This document shows positions 1 to 7,052 of a stretch of 10,703 nucleotides of DNA, one piece after another. The DNA lies in contig CAAGCE010000153.1 in the NCBI GenBank assembly GCA_900768245.1, positions 1 to 10,703 on the forward strand, read 5' to 3'. Made by a program: the position numbers and the translations under genes. This DNA comes from Oscillospiraceae bacterium. Its GTDB lineage: Bacteria; Bacillota; Clostridia; Oscillospirales; Ruminococcaceae. The notes under the pieces are model-generated. The model had not been told where the DNA came from. It was given only the letters and a program-made list of their open reading frames with translations, and ran no database searches. How positions within the stretch are numbered: position 1 is the stretch's first letter; each line of letters starts with the position of its first letter.

Positions 1-93
1 CAGGAGAAGTTTGCAAACAGAATTAAGAAGCTTGATGAAGTTGCTCAGCAGAATCTCACGATGAATCCGGGCAATGAGGATAAACAGTATTGA
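1..93 (+). CDS. C-terminal tail of an unidentified protein (5' end outside window)
   Basis: Frame 1 is open from the first base to a TGA at 91-93 and encodes 30 residues ending in NPGNEDKQY. The visible part is hydrophilic and lysine/glutamine-rich (KFANRIKKLDEVAQQN), which fits an alpha-helical C-terminus. No start codon or domain is visible and the family cannot be recognised. Its stop codon overlaps the -35 region of the promoter for the next gene, so the sigma-factor operon appears to have its own promoter and need not be co-transcribed with this gene. The frame could be a chance opening, but the good amino-acid composition and the promoter directly after the stop favour a real gene end. 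Confidence 0.5.
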   Translation, partial: QEKFANRIKKLDEVAQQNLTMNPGNEDKQY

Positions 94-118
94 TTTTTCT
101 GCCAATTCATGCTATACT
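90..118 (+). promoter_or_regulatory. Sigma-A-type promoter for the sigma-factor operon
   Basis: A TTGATT -35 box (90-95) and a TATACT -10 box (113-118) are separated by exactly 17 bases. The -10 matches 5 of 6 consensus bases and the -35 matches 4 of 6. Transcription would start near 125, leaving a short leader before the ribosome binding site at about 137-143. It is the only clear promoter seen ahead of the plus-strand block that ends at 7456. Confidence 0.7.
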
Positions 119-150
119 TAAACAAAATAACCACGAAAAGAGGTTATGAT

Positions 151-690
151 ATGATTTCTATCGCTTTAGCTATTCTCCAATCAGATGAGCAAAGGAACAT
201 ACTTTCAGAATTTTATGAAGAACATAAGAATCAATTTTATTCGCTGGCCTACTCCAAATTACATAATTCCGAGGAATCCGAAGACGCATTGCAGGAGACG
301 TTTCTGCGTATTGTAAAATATCCTGACAGATTTTTTTCAATTGAACCTCACAAAAGACTTCCTTATGCGATTATAATAATTAGGAATGTTGTTCTACGGA
401 TTCTTGAACAAAAGGGAAAGTATCAATTTGAGGAACTGACGGAAGAAATTTCTGATAGCCAACCTTCAATTGAAGAAATATCAATAGGTAATGTGGCGTA
501 TGATGAATTGGTTGAATTTATCAAATCCCTGTCGGAGGCAAAAAAGCAAGCACTTATTCTGAAGGGCATGTATGGTTTGTCAAACCGGGAGATAGCAGAT
601 GTACTAGGAATAACCGAATCAGCGGTGCGCCGGAGAATACCCGACGCATACGGAATTATTATCAATTTTATTAGAAAGGACGAACGATGA
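151..690 (+). CDS. RNA polymerase sigma-70 family factor, ECF-like
   Basis: This 179-residue protein has the two-domain layout of ECF-type sigma factors. Region 2 spans about residues 21-88 (YSLAYSKLHNSEESEDALQE, then the TFLRIVKYPDRFF stretch that fits the core-binding and -10 recognition helix). A short acidic linker follows. Region 4 spans about 119-176, with a helix-turn-helix around LSNREIADVLGITESAVRRR. I chose the ATG at 151 because AAAGAGG lies 7 bases upstream; an in-frame ATG at 109 overlaps the -10 box of the promoter and has no ribosome binding site. The next gene overlaps by 4 bp (ATGA), the usual arrangement of a sigma factor and its membrane anti-sigma factor. It probably directs RNA polymerase to a small regulon that may include the genes downstream. 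The family call is firm; the regulon is inference. Confidence 0.88.
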   Translation: MISIALAILQSDEQRNILSEFYEEHKNQFYSLAYSKLHNSEESEDALQETFLRIVKYPDRFFSIEPHKRLPYAIIIIRNVVLRILEQKGKYQFEELTEEISDSQPSIEEISIGNVAYDELVEFIKSLSEAKKQALILKGMYGLSNREIADVLGITESAVRRRIPDAYGIIINFIRKDER

Positions 691-1361
691 ATAACATTGA
701 TTTTTCTCAGATACTTGAACAGGTGTGTATGGAAGAATATACGGTCAAGGATAATGTCCTGGAGCATCGCTTTTCTTTTCGTCATAGGAAAAACATGAAG
801 CAAATTCTAGGCATATCATATTCTTGTCCGAAGCCGGAAAAGAAGTATAAACTCAGCCGCAGAACGCTGTGCATAATCATAGCGGCGATTTTTCTGGCGG
901 CACTTGCTGTAACTGGTTCAGCGTTTTATATCAGAACCTTTATTATGAGAGAGCATAGGGATAATACGCAGTTGTTTGCGATTGATGTTCAGGGATCTCC
1001 GGAGTTGCTAGAGCAGAAGTACTTCATTTCAGTTTTGCCGGAAGGATACAAGGAAATTGATCGCTTTGTAGATGACTACTCGTTGAATATTATTTATCAA
1101 AACTGTAACGGTACAGATCACATAGTTTTTTATCAAGATGTGAAACGCTATTATAGCAGACACTATAATACTGAAGGATATGATTTTGAAGGAATAAATA
1201 TTGGTGAATATAGTGGGCTTTATATAGATTGGTCTGATGAAAATACCAACTATGGAAGCGTTATATGGGCTAATGGGGAATACATTTTCGAAATAATAGG
1301 CGATTTGACCAAAAACGAATTACTGAATTTAGCAAAACATACAAACTTATTAAAGAAATAA
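687..1361 (+). CDS. Single-pass membrane protein with DUF4367-like outer domain, probable anti-sigma factor
   Basis: This 224-residue protein has a cytoplasmic N-terminal part (about 1-60) with a basic end (KKYKLSRR), one membrane segment (about 61-83, LCIIIAAIFLAALAVTGSAF) and an outer domain of about 140 residues. The C-terminal part, from LPEGYKEIDRF to the closing ELLNLAKHTNLL, resembles the DUF4367 domain: an aromatic-rich beta region, then a GEYIFEIIGDLTKNEL motif that leads into a terminal helix. Its start codon overlaps the sigma-factor stop (ATGA), so the two are translationally coupled. By analogy with ECF sigma/anti-sigma pairs, the N-terminus would hold the sigma factor and the outer domain would sense an envelope signal. 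The N-terminus shows no clear zinc-binding anti-sigma motif (only C14 and C47). The anti-sigma role therefore rests on gene order and topology. Confidence 0.75.
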   Translation: MNNIDFSQILEQVCMEEYTVKDNVLEHRFSFRHRKNMKQILGISYSCPKPEKKYKLSRRTLCIIIAAIFLAALAVTGSAFYIRTFIMREHRDNTQLFAIDVQGSPELLEQKYFISVLPEGYKEIDRFVDDYSLNIIYQNCNGTDHIVFYQDVKRYYSRHYNTEGYDFEGINIGEYSGLYIDWSDENTNYGSVIWANGEYIFEIIGDLTKNELLNLAKHTNLLKK

Positions 1362-1401
1362 TTTTTTAGCTCACAAAAAACAAGTTTTAAGATTAGTAAT
1401 A

Positions 1402-1423
1402 ATTGAGAGGGTAACTTCTCAAT
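1402..1423 (+). promoter_or_regulatory. Small hairpin in the leader of the first secreted-protein gene
   Basis: ATTGAGA (1402-1408) pairs with TCTCAAT (1417-1423), with a possible extra G-T pair inside, around a short loop. It lies just upstream of the strong AAAGGAGG ribosome binding site (about 1431-1438) and does not cover it. There is no T-run, so it is not a terminator. It may protect the 5' end of the mRNA for the two secreted-protein genes. The 86-base gap before 1448 shows no convincing separate promoter by eye, although a promoter specific for the upstream sigma factor would not be recognisable without known examples. Confidence 0.4.
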
Positions 1424-1447
1424 AGAAAAGAAAGGAGGAAAAATCAC

Positions 1448-1882
1448 ATGACTAAAAGAATAGTTTCTGCATTACTTGCAGCAGCAGTGGCTTTCTCAGC
1501 ATTTAATATTTCTGTTGCGGCTAAGGAAATGACTAATGCTAATTTAGAAATAGTTGTTCCGGCTTATGAAATTGCCAGTAACCCTGAGTCTACATTGATA
1601 ATCAGCGGTACGACTGCAAGCTGCAAAAGCACTGTAACAGGTAAATCGGTTAAATCCATAAGTGCTGAACAGACACTTGAAAAGTTCTGGGGACTGTGGA
1701 TATGGAATGAAGTTGACGGTGGATACTGGACTAAGTCTGTTAATTCTAGTATTCTTATTATGAACAATAATAAGAATAAACTAGACAGTGGTACATATCG
1801 GCTAAAAACAGTTTTCACGCTGACTTCAACTAGCGGCGAAACGGAAACCATCACGGTTTACAGTGAAGAAGTAACAATCTAA
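1448..1882 (+). CDS. Small secreted protein of unknown function (144 aa)
   Basis: The gene begins at ATG after a very strong AAAGGAGG site 9-10 bases upstream, which suggests high translation. The product has a signal peptide (KR, then a hydrophobic run to about residue 25, ending SVAA). The mature domain is about 119 residues, rich in Ser, Thr and alternating hydrophobic residues, and looks all-beta. Visible patterns are LIISGTTASCKSTVTGKSVK, a Trp-rich middle (FWGLWIWNEVDGGYW), and GTYRLKTVFTLTSTSGETET before a C-terminal strand. Such patterns are typical of small immunoglobulin-like or jelly-roll secreted proteins of gut Clostridia; I do not recognise a named family. There is one Cys in the mature part and no lipobox or sortase signal, so it is probably released or loosely wall-bound. 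It shares a plus-strand run with the next secreted gene and may be an output of the upstream sigma factor. Confidence 0.75.
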   Translation: MTKRIVSALLAAAVAFSAFNISVAAKEMTNANLEIVVPAYEIASNPESTLIISGTTASCKSTVTGKSVKSISAEQTLEKFWGLWIWNEVDGGYWTKSVNSSILIMNNNKNKLDSGTYRLKTVFTLTSTSGETETITVYSEEVTI

Positions 1883-1900
1883 TCAAAGGAGAACATTAAA

Positions 1901-2176
1901 ATGACAAAGTTATCAAAGACAATATCAACATCAGCAATCGCAGTAGCAACTGCTTTGGTAATGGCTGTTTCGGCAAGTGCAGCATGCGCACATGGCAAAT
2001 ATGGTACAAGAACTGGAGAGCCAAAGTACGGAGGAACTTATACTCATATGCACAATGGAGTAAAGTGCACAGTAACGAACTATGTTGCCGTTATTACTAC
2101 ATACTGTGGCTATTGTGGCGCAACAATCAACGAAACGACAGGCACAGTAAACCAGCACCATTCATATAACGGATAA
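1901..2176 (+). CDS. Small secreted Cys/His-rich protein (91 aa)
   Basis: The gene starts at ATG with AAAGGAG about 10 bases upstream and only 18 bases after the previous stop, so it is almost certainly co-transcribed. The first 27 residues form a signal peptide ending in SASA, with likely cleavage before A28-C29. The mature peptide is about 64 residues and holds four Cys (C29, C56, C69, C72, the last two as CGYCG) and several His (H31, H49, H51, H86, H87), plus many Gly, Thr and Tyr. The CxxC knuckle, an HxH pair and the terminal HH could bind a metal such as zinc, or the cysteines could form two disulfides. It matches no family that I can name. Options include a secreted metal-binding peptide, a bacteriocin-like peptide or a signalling peptide; none is proven. 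It encodes no double-glycine leader, so export would be by the Sec system. Confidence 0.75.
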   Translation: MTKLSKTISTSAIAVATALVMAVSASAACAHGKYGTRTGEPKYGGTYTHMHNGVKCTVTNYVAVITTYCGYCGATINETTGTVNQHHSYNG

Positions 2177-2190
2177 GTCTATAAAAGATC

Positions 2191-2223
2191 CTGCGCATGG
2201 CAATTCAGAACTGCCATGCGCAG
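2191..2223 (+). promoter_or_regulatory. Perfect 12-bp intercistronic hairpin
   Basis: CTGCGCATGGCA (2191-2202) and TGCCATGCGCAG (2212-2223) are exact reverse complements around a 9-base loop (ATTCAGAAC). The stem is GC-rich but is followed by ATATACC instead of a T-run, so it is a poor intrinsic terminator. It sits between the second secreted-protein gene and the ribosome binding site (GAGGAG, 2233-2238) of the lipoprotein gene at 2247. The likely role is a 3' end protector or processing point that lets the small-protein mRNA accumulate above the lipoprotein/ABC part; partial termination is also possible. Confidence 0.7.
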
Positions 2224-2246
2224 ATATACCATGAGGAGATATATAA

Positions 2247-3536
2247 ATGAAAGCTTTTAAATATGCCGTTCCAGTTTGTATTGTCACATTAATGACAATG
2301 ACCGGGTGTTCCGATGAAGCTTCTGGAAATAAATCATCAGAAGCAATTGATAGTCATGTGATTACTGAAAACAGTAACGTTGAAACTAACGGCGCAATGG
2401 CAGAAAGTACCAATGACGGCGCTGAGTTATATGAAGTGGAATACGCTGCAGCCAAGAGGCAGCAAGATATTTCACAGCCGGTGGAATATCTCCCAGTGGC
2501 TAAGACCAAGGACATCCGATATGGCAACCTGCTGCAAAATCTCACGAGCGATGTCCTGCCTGGATTAGTCTGCACCGACCCTGAAACCGACACGCTTTAT
2601 TTTACGAACCTTTCTGACGGCGAAACTCTCTGCAAGCTGGAAAACGGCGTGATAACCGAGCTTCTCCCGGTCACGGCGAAGTCTATAAATCTTTGGGACG
2701 GCTGTTTGTACTACATCTGCGATACTGATGATCCCGTAAGAATTCCAAAGTGCGATGGTGAATTCAGAATTGCGTACACAGGTGACATTTACCGCTACGA
2801 CCTTGCAACAGGCGAAAACACTCTGCTTATTGAAACTAACGCATATAAACTTGTGGTTTCAGAATACGGTCTTGACTGGTCTGCCGGGGTGAATTATTCC
2901 TGCGAAAAATACACGTTCGGCACAAGCGAGCATTATTACCATGCCGACATTGACGGCGGCAATATCACAGAAAGCCCAGAATTTCCGATAATAGACGACT
3001 GGCTGGGTCTGTATTACGGGGATTACAAGGTTGAAACAGCGGACGGCGCAATAATACTTCGTGATTTGCAGAGCGGTGAAATAGTTCCTGTGCTGCCGCG
3101 TTCAGAAACGCTTGACGCTGCCTCAATAGTCGGTAATGTTCTGTATTACTGCCCGAATTTCCGAAATTACCGCATGAACGAACCCGGAAACATAGTTTCA
3201 AAAAATACGCTCTGCGGAATTGACCTTTCCAACGGAGAGAACTTCACGGTAGCCCAAAACGGTTACATGACTGATTACGCAGTGATAAACGATACGGTTT
3301 ATATCTGTTCGGGACTTAATTTCAGCGTTTATCAGGACGGAAAACAGCAGCCCGGAAATCTGGAACTGCATGGATTCAATGACGCGACGCACGAGTTCAT
3401 TGCACTTTATACAGACGGAGAAAAACTATACGCAGCAGACGATCGTAAGGGCATTTACATCATTGAGCAAAACGACACAGAAACAGGTCTGAGATACTAC
3501 AATATTGGTGGAGAACCACGGGGAGCTAACGAATGA
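2247..3536 (+). CDS. Lipoprotein with beta-propeller-like repeats (429 aa)
   Basis: The N-terminus is a lipoprotein signal peptide: KAFKY, a hydrophobic run, then a lipobox ending T19-G20-C21, so the mature protein is anchored to the outer face of the membrane at C21. A Ser/Asn/Glu-rich linker (about 22-75) follows. The remaining ~350 residues are built from repeated short units of the type NVLYYCxN or DGCLYYICDTD alternating with DLxSGE segments (TDTLYFTNLSDGE, RYDLATGENT, LRDLQSGEIV, CGIDLSNGEN, EKLYAADD). This is the hallmark of blade repeats in propeller proteins like those with DUF5050-type domains. It shows no catalytic signature, so a binding or sensing role is more likely. The next gene overlaps by 4 bp (ATGA). 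It is probably an accessory lipoprotein of the adjoining transport complex. The first ~60 codons look AT-richer than the rest. Confidence 0.75.
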   Translation: MKAFKYAVPVCIVTLMTMTGCSDEASGNKSSEAIDSHVITENSNVETNGAMAESTNDGAELYEVEYAAAKRQQDISQPVEYLPVAKTKDIRYGNLLQNLTSDVLPGLVCTDPETDTLYFTNLSDGETLCKLENGVITELLPVTAKSINLWDGCLYYICDTDDPVRIPKCDGEFRIAYTGDIYRYDLATGENTLLIETNAYKLVVSEYGLDWSAGVNYSCEKYTFGTSEHYYHADIDGGNITESPEFPIIDDWLGLYYGDYKVETADGAIILRDLQSGEIVPVLPRSETLDAASIVGNVLYYCPNFRNYRMNEPGNIVSKNTLCGIDLSNGENFTVAQNGYMTDYAVINDTVYICSGLNFSVYQDGKQQPGNLELHGFNDATHEFIALYTDGEKLYAADDRKGIYIIEQNDTETGLRYYNIGGEPRGANE

Positions 3537-5491
3537 AAAAGAGGATAATTCTATTGAGCGCAGTGATATTGCTGACCGGCTGTTCGGGCGGAAATGCAGC
3601 CGTTGAGGAACTTTCGGCAGATACAGCATTTTATACTTATGCTGCGGAAAATGCGGTCACATTTGATGTTTCACCTGACGGTACAGTCTACACGATCGAA
3701 AGCGAAAACAGCAACGTTCTGTGCAGCTATGCGCTTTCCGGAGAGCGTACTGAAATGGCTGAACTTCCCGCTAAAACGGACAGCATAGCCATTTCGGACG
3801 GTAAAGTGTATTATACACAAACTGCTGACGACGGCACGGAAATCTTTTCATTTGATATTTCAGCGAAAAGCACCGAAAAATTGTGCATATTAACAGGATT
3901 GTGGCAGATAAAGAATTTCGATATTGCAGGGGACAAAGCGTATATTATCGGCTCGGACGACTTACGCAGCGGCGTGCAGGGCGAGTATTCCGACCAGTTC
4001 GGGACATACAGCTATAACGGCGAAGTGCTGTACAGAATAGACCTTTCAAGCGGAGAAGCGACAGCAAGTCCGGTTGAGTTTCCACAGGCGTTCTGCGCAG
4101 ATGAAAACGGCGTGACTGTTTATGCCGCAGATATGGACGGTTATTATTTCACCGACTTCAATAATTCACACAAGCAGTACAACGATTTAGGAAACTTGAC
4201 TGCGCTCGAAAAATGCGGCGACAAGCTGATGTTCTATTCCGACACGAAGATATTTAAGCTGTGCTCTGGTTCTGAAAATCCGGAGGACGGAATTGCAGAG
4301 GCGCTTGAAAATGCGATCCTGCTTTCGGGAAACGACCTGCGTTACTGCGGCGGATATGGCTTTGTTCTGAACAGATATGGCGAATTCAACGGTTCGCGGC
4401 TTGAGCGTTTCCACACTTCTGATTACATAAAATCAAATAACCGCATACGCTTTATTTCTGCGGAATATTCCTTTGACGAGCCGTTCGGGTGCGGATATGT
4501 CATAGAGAACAAGGAGCTTTCCGCAGAGGAATTTTCACTGACCGTTATGTCGCAGGATAAGAATTACGATATCTGCATGATAAATTCCGCGCAGGATTAT
4601 TCAGCTAACATAAAAAACAAGGGGTCTTTCTATCCGCTGAACGATGTTCCCGGAGTTGCGGAGTATCTCGAAAAGTGCTTCCCATACGTCAAAGAAGCTG
4701 CATACACCGAAAGCGGAGAAATATGGATGCTGCCCGTTATTCTGAACGCAGGCGTGGTTTACTATTCTCCCGAAAACTGCTCTGCGGCAGGCGTGAAGCT
4801 GTCTGATGAAATGGGTTACAGCAGTTTTATTGATCAGTGCAAAGCCGCATACAACAGCGATTACAAAGATGGATTTTCTGCGCATTGCTATCAGCTTACA
4901 CAGCAGCTTCTGTTCGACTACATGACGAAATACGACAGGTTAGATACGCCGATTTTCAGAAATTTTGCAGAGTTCGCAAAGGATAATATGAGCATCTCCT
5001 CCTTCCCCGAATATCTTCCGATCACAAACACCGCCGAAAACAACTTGACCTACGGTGACGCCAACGGCAGGGAGTATTTCCTGTTCGGGTTCAGCAGGGA
5101 ATCAAGCTGGCAGAAGAACTATGCAGCTTCGGATTTCATGAGGGCAGTTCCTGCGCCGTCAGTTGAACCGTGTGGGAAAACTCCTGTTACCTGCGCATTT
5201 ATCACTGTAAATCCGGCTTCGGACGAACTTTGCTCTGCTCTTGATTACATCAGCTCGCTTTCGAATTATCTTTCAAGGCAGGAAAATTCGCTCATGCTTG
5301 CGGATAAGTCCACATACTCCGATGGATTCATGTCCGACCTTTACAAAATTTACGAAAACGGAGAACTGTGCTTCAATATTTCCTCCGAGATAGTTTTTGA
5401 CGATTATATCAGCTACTGCTCGGGAAACATCACGCTTGACGAGCTTGTGAGCGAATCCGACCGTAAGTTCTCCGCATATCTGAATGAGTGA
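3533..5491 (+). CDS. Lipoprotein: propeller-like domain fused to an ABC extracellular solute-binding domain (652 aa)
   Basis: A short lipoprotein signal peptide ends in LLTGC (C17). Residues ~25-300 contain propeller-like units (FDVSPDGTVYTIESENSN, IAISDGKVYYTQTADDGTE, YRIDLSSGEA). From about residue 302 the sequence changes to the pattern of cluster-1 sugar-type solute-binding proteins: a YDICMIN strand, KGSFYPLNDVPGV, the hinge-like GEIWMLPVILNAGVVYYSPE, and a long helical C-terminal half ending in ITLDELVSESDRKFSAYLNE. Typical binding proteins of this class have ~420-450 residues, so the extra ~270 N-terminal residues make it an unusual fusion; the first lobe of the binding fold also seems shortened. 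It lies directly before two permease genes and overlaps the first by 4 bp if GTG is its start, so it is very likely the ligand receptor of this importer. The ligand cannot be read from the sequence. Confidence 0.8.
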   Translation: MKKRIILLSAVILLTGCSGGNAAVEELSADTAFYTYAAENAVTFDVSPDGTVYTIESENSNVLCSYALSGERTEMAELPAKTDSIAISDGKVYYTQTADDGTEIFSFDISAKSTEKLCILTGLWQIKNFDIAGDKAYIIGSDDLRSGVQGEYSDQFGTYSYNGEVLYRIDLSSGEATASPVEFPQAFCADENGVTVYAADMDGYYFTDFNNSHKQYNDLGNLTALEKCGDKLMFYSDTKIFKLCSGSENPEDGIAEALENAILLSGNDLRYCGGYGFVLNRYGEFNGSRLERFHTSDYIKSNNRIRFISAEYSFDEPFGCGYVIENKELSAEEFSLTVMSQDKNYDICMINSAQDYSANIKNKGSFYPLNDVPGVAEYLEKCFPYVKEAAYTESGEIWMLPVILNAGVVYYSPENCSAAGVKLSDEMGYSSFIDQCKAAYNSDYKDGFSAHCYQLTQQLLFDYMTKYDRLDTPIFRNFAEFAKDNMSISSFPEYLPITNTAENNLTYGDANGREYFLFGFSRESSWQKNYAASDFMRAVPAPSVEPCGKTPVTCAFITVNPASDELCSALDYISSLSNYLSRQENSLMLADKSTYSDGFMSDLYKIYENGELCFNISSEIVFDDYISYCSGNITLDELVSESDRKFSAYLNE

Positions 5492-6294
5492 CGCCTATGA
5501 AAAAACTGCTTCAAAAATGGAACACAAAGTGCCTGCTGTGCATGCTCCCAAGCCTTGTCGGAACGGCGATTTTCTTTGTGATCCCGTACCTCCGGGTGCT
5601 GTACTATTCGCTGATAGACAACCAGTTCCGGCGCAATTTTGTGTGGTTTGAGAATTACTCTAAAACGCTCACGAACGAGTATTTTCTGCTTGCGCTGAGG
5701 AACTCCCTGCTGATAATAATTATCTGCGTTCCGGTGCTTGTGGCACTTGCACTTGTGATTTCACTGGGACTTTCCTTCGGTATCCGCGCTGTGCGGAAAA
5801 CCCGATTTGCGTTTGTGCTGCCGATGGTGATTCCGACTGCTTCCGCTGTGCTTATCTGGCAGAGCGTATTCACCGATATTTCAACTCCGCTCCCGGTCTA
5901 TCTGCTATTTATATGGAAGAATATCGGAATATGTATCGTGCTTCTTACCGCTGCATTCACCTCAATCGACGGCAGCATTTTTGAAGCCGCGCGGCTGGAC
6001 GGTGCAGGAAAATTTACGCTCCACACGAAAATCACTGTCCCGATGATAATGCCGACGATTTTCTTCACGGTGCTGCTTTCCATCGTCAACAGCTTCAAGA
6101 TATTCAAGGAAAGCTACTTGTTCTTCGGCACGAATTATCCTCCCGACCACAGCTACACTCTGCAATATTACATGAACAACAATTTCCTCAAGCTTGATTA
6201 TCAGAGCCTTGCTTCGGCGGCTGTGCTGACTTCAATTCTGGTGTTCCTGATAGTCATGGGCGGACTTGCAGTGCAGAGGAGGTATCGGCAGTGA
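5488..6294 (+). CDS. ABC transporter permease, MalF/UgpA type
   Basis: This protein of about 268 residues has six hydrophobic segments and the EAA loop of binding-protein-dependent importers (FEAARLDGAGKFTLHTKITV, then PMIMP), which docks on the ATPase. The opening LLCMLPSLVGTAIFFVIPYL segment is typical of the first permease of sugar ABC systems (CUT1 family). Two starts are possible: GTG at 5488, which gives a GTGA 4-bp overlap with the upstream stop like its neighbours, or ATG at 5497; neither has a good ribosome binding site, so translation probably depends on coupling. It would form the membrane channel with the next gene product and receive substrate from the fused lipoprotein upstream. 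No ATPase gene is present here, which is common for CUT1 systems that share an MsmK-type ATPase encoded elsewhere. Confidence 0.87.
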   Translation: MTPMKKLLQKWNTKCLLCMLPSLVGTAIFFVIPYLRVLYYSLIDNQFRRNFVWFENYSKTLTNEYFLLALRNSLLIIIICVPVLVALALVISLGLSFGIRAVRKTRFAFVLPMVIPTASAVLIWQSVFTDISTPLPVYLLFIWKNIGICIVLLTAAFTSIDGSIFEAARLDGAGKFTLHTKITVPMIMPTIFFTVLLSIVNSFKIFKESYLFFGTNYPPDHSYTLQYYMNNNFLKLDYQSLASAAVLTSILVFLIVMGGLAVQRRYRQ

Positions 6295-7052
6295 AACGTG
6301 TGAATGCTGTGCTTTTTACGGCGCTTGCGGTGGTGTTTTTGCTGCCTGTTGGCGCAACCATTGTGTTGTCGTTTTCGGTTGACGGAGCGGCTTCGATACA
6401 GGGTTGGAGCGATCTTTTGTTCGACTGCTTTGCGTTCTATCCTCAGTTCTGGAACAGCGTCATTTATGCCGTAGTTATCACGGTCGTTCAGCTTGCGGTG
6501 ATAATCCACTGCGCTTTCGGATTTTCACAGGCAAAATTCCGTGGAAAGGGTGCATTGTTTGTGTTCTACATAATCCTCATGATGATGCCGCTGCAGGTCA
6601 CGATCCTGCCGAATTACATCGGACTACGCGACATGGGGCTGATAAACACGCCGTTTGCGATAATCCTGCCGGCGATATTCAGTCCGTTCGGCGTGGTCGT
6701 GATGAACCAGTACATGAAGAATATTGACAGCTCAGTAATTGAAGCCGCACGTCTGGAAACGAATTCGGTGGTTCGGATAATGCTTGTTTCGGTTGTGCCG
6801 CAGCTAAGGGTATGCATATTTGCGGTGGCGCTGTTCGTGTTCGCGGACTGCTGGAATATGCTCGAGCAGCCTATGCTGTTCCTGAAAGATACGGCGCTCC
6901 AGACTGTTCCGGTATTCATTTCAAATGCAGGCAATTATGCCGGAAGTGTGATGTTCCCGGCGGCTGTAACATTCATGATTCCGGTGCTGCTGATTTACCT
7001 GTTTTTCAGCGAAAATCTCGAAAAAGGGCTGACTTTTGGTGACTTGTCATGA
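6291..7052 (+). CDS. ABC transporter permease, MalG type
   Basis: This 253-residue membrane protein begins at GTG in a GTGA overlap with the previous stop, with a strong GAGGAGG ribosome binding site at 6276-6282. It has about six membrane segments and an EAA loop (IEAARLETNSVVRIMLVSVV, then PQLR) in the expected place before the last segments. Positions such as MMPLQVTILPNYIGLRDMGL and INTPFAIILP are characteristic of the second permease of CUT1 carbohydrate importers. The usual loop Gly in EAARxDG is replaced here by EAARLETN, a mild departure from consensus that may alter ATPase docking. It is the partner of the upstream permease and is overlapped by the next gene, so all three belong to one translationally coupled unit. 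Confidence 0.87.
   Translation: MKRVNAVLFTALAVVFLLPVGATIVLSFSVDGAASIQGWSDLLFDCFAFYPQFWNSVIYAVVITVVQLAVIIHCAFGFSQAKFRGKGALFVFYIILMMMPLQVTILPNYIGLRDMGLINTPFAIILPAIFSPFGVVVMNQYMKNIDSSVIEAARLETNSVVRIMLVSVVPQLRVCIFAVALFVFADCWNMLEQPMLFLKDTALQTVPVFISNAGNYAGSVMFPAAVTFMIPVLLIYLFFSENLEKGLTFGDLS

Noticed and set aside
109..150. Longer sigma-factor start at ATG 109
   Set aside because: It overlaps the predicted -10 box at 113-118 and would lie upstream of the predicted transcription start; ATG 151 has a good ribosome binding site.
1362..1447. Separate promoter for the two secreted-protein genes
   Set aside because: No sigma-A hexamer pair with acceptable spacing was found. A sigma-specific motif cannot be recognised from a single sequence.
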